Assembly (NCBI RefSeq): GCF_017571525.1 | Contig: NZ_JAGETY010000001.1 | Location: forward strand, 248,001-312,000 | Direction: 5' to 3' | Source: Hymenobacter sp. BT559 | GTDB taxonomy: Bacteria > Bacteroidota > Bacteroidia > Cytophagales > Hymenobacteraceae | DNA length: 64,000 nucleotides | Shown here: positions 63,626 to 64,000 of the stretch, piece by piece | Layout of the letters: the number at the start of each line of letters is the position of its first letter | Position numbering within the stretch: position 1 is the stretch's first letter | Made by a program: the position numbers and the translations under genes | Notes under the pieces: model-generated | What the model was told of the DNA's origin: nothing | The model's input: the letters and a program-made list of their open reading frames with translations, nothing else | Database searches by the model: none

Positions 63626-64000
63626 ATGCTTCAATTTGTTATGGAAGATTACGTCGCCAAGATGGCGCTCAAGCCCGATGCGGCGCTGCGCGAATACGTG
63701 ACGGGCCACGCCCAGTACCGCGAAGATGCCGTGCTGGCCGCCCTCGACGAGCTGCGCCACCGCGGCCAGCCCGCCCCCGAAGAAGCTAGCCTGCGCCCAG
63801 GCCTCGAAGCGGCCGTGCAAGCCCAGCGGGCCGAGGCTGCTGCCAAGGCTAGCGAGCTAAACCGCACCGAAACCCAGGCGGTGCCCGACGAAGAGCAGCC
63901 CGTACTTTACACGCCGGGCGTGATTGTGCTGTTTTCAGTGCTTTTTAACACCATCATCACCGGAGCGGTGCTGCTGGCCCTTAACCTGCGCCGCCTCAAG
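63626..64000 (+). CDS. Partial gene at the right edge, membrane protein
   Basis: The first 125 codons of a gene running off the window. Start MLQFVMEDYVAKMALKPDAA, or the ATG at 63641. A helical acidic/Ala-rich cytoplasmic part (LAALDELRHRGQPAPEEASL) is followed by one membrane segment (VIVLFSVLFNTIITGAVLLA) just before the edge. More membrane segments may follow. It lies 48 bp after kynU. Family not recognised. Confidence 0.7.
   Translation, partial: MLQFVMEDYVAKMALKPDAALREYVTGHAQYREDAVLAALDELRHRGQPAPEEASLRPGLEAAVQAQRAEAAAKASELNRTETQAVPDEEQPVLYTPGVIVLFSVLFNTIITGAVLLALNLRRLK

Overview
The window looks like chromosome from a GC-rich Bacteroidota bacterium, most likely Hymenobacter or a close relative. 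The reasons are a gliding/type IX secretion (T9SS) gene cluster, a SusC/SusD pair, a giant protein with a T9SS type A sorting tail, several TAnnTTTG promoter boxes typical of the phylum, and families restricted to it (DUF4271, DUF4293, DUF4476, PorP/SprF). This identification is inference; no rRNA gene is present.

Layout. 1-8.2 kb, minus strand: gldK-gldL-gldM (gldN would lie just left of the window), a PorP/SprF outer-membrane protein, a HemD-like protein, a DUF4271 membrane protein and an MraY/WecA-type sugar-phosphate transferase. 8.2-13.6 kb: housekeeping genes (lipB, a YraN nuclease-fold protein, a MORN lipoprotein, a cyanophycinase-like peptidase, mgtE). 13.8-16.9 kb: an unknown protein, then a membrane protein, histidine kinase and NarL-type regulator in tight array. 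After about 1 kb without genes come three tandem phage-tail-collar proteins, a formyltransferase-like protein and a 1987-residue T9SS-exported repeat protein (17.8-26.7 kb). 26.9-39.8 kb: arfB, a FabH-like synthase, a small barrel-like protein, a SusC/SusD locus followed by a tyrosine phosphatase-like protein, a TonB-domain protein and a PafA-like phosphatase, then pyrC and pyrB behind a possible attenuator leader.

40.4-54.0 kb is a 13.5-kb integrated element. It is bounded by a 19-bp direct repeat of the tRNA-Phe 3' end and sits against the intact tRNA-Phe gene. It carries a tyrosine recombinase, a cI/cro-like divergent switch with palindromic operators, an excisionase-like protein, a replication initiator gene with iterons inside it, a RecA/DnaB-fold helicase, a GIY-YIG endonuclease and one short tail tape-measure-like protein. 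It has no recognisable portal, terminase, capsid or lysis gene. Two AT-richer cargo modules flank this core: a GHKL ATPase (broken by an in-frame stop) with a DUF4325 STAS-like protein, and an unknown 346-residue protein with a DUF3892 protein. The set resembles a phage satellite (PICI-like) or a strongly reduced prophage, and is the best candidate in the window for an undescribed system.

54.2-64.0 kb returns to core genes: two Fe-S (HdrD/HdrB-like) proteins, a small conserved protein behind a MITE-like inverted repeat, a PorE-like TPR/PD40/CRD/OmpA lipoprotein, a DUF4476 protein, a DUF4293 membrane protein, a thiolase, kynureninase and a gene cut by the right edge.
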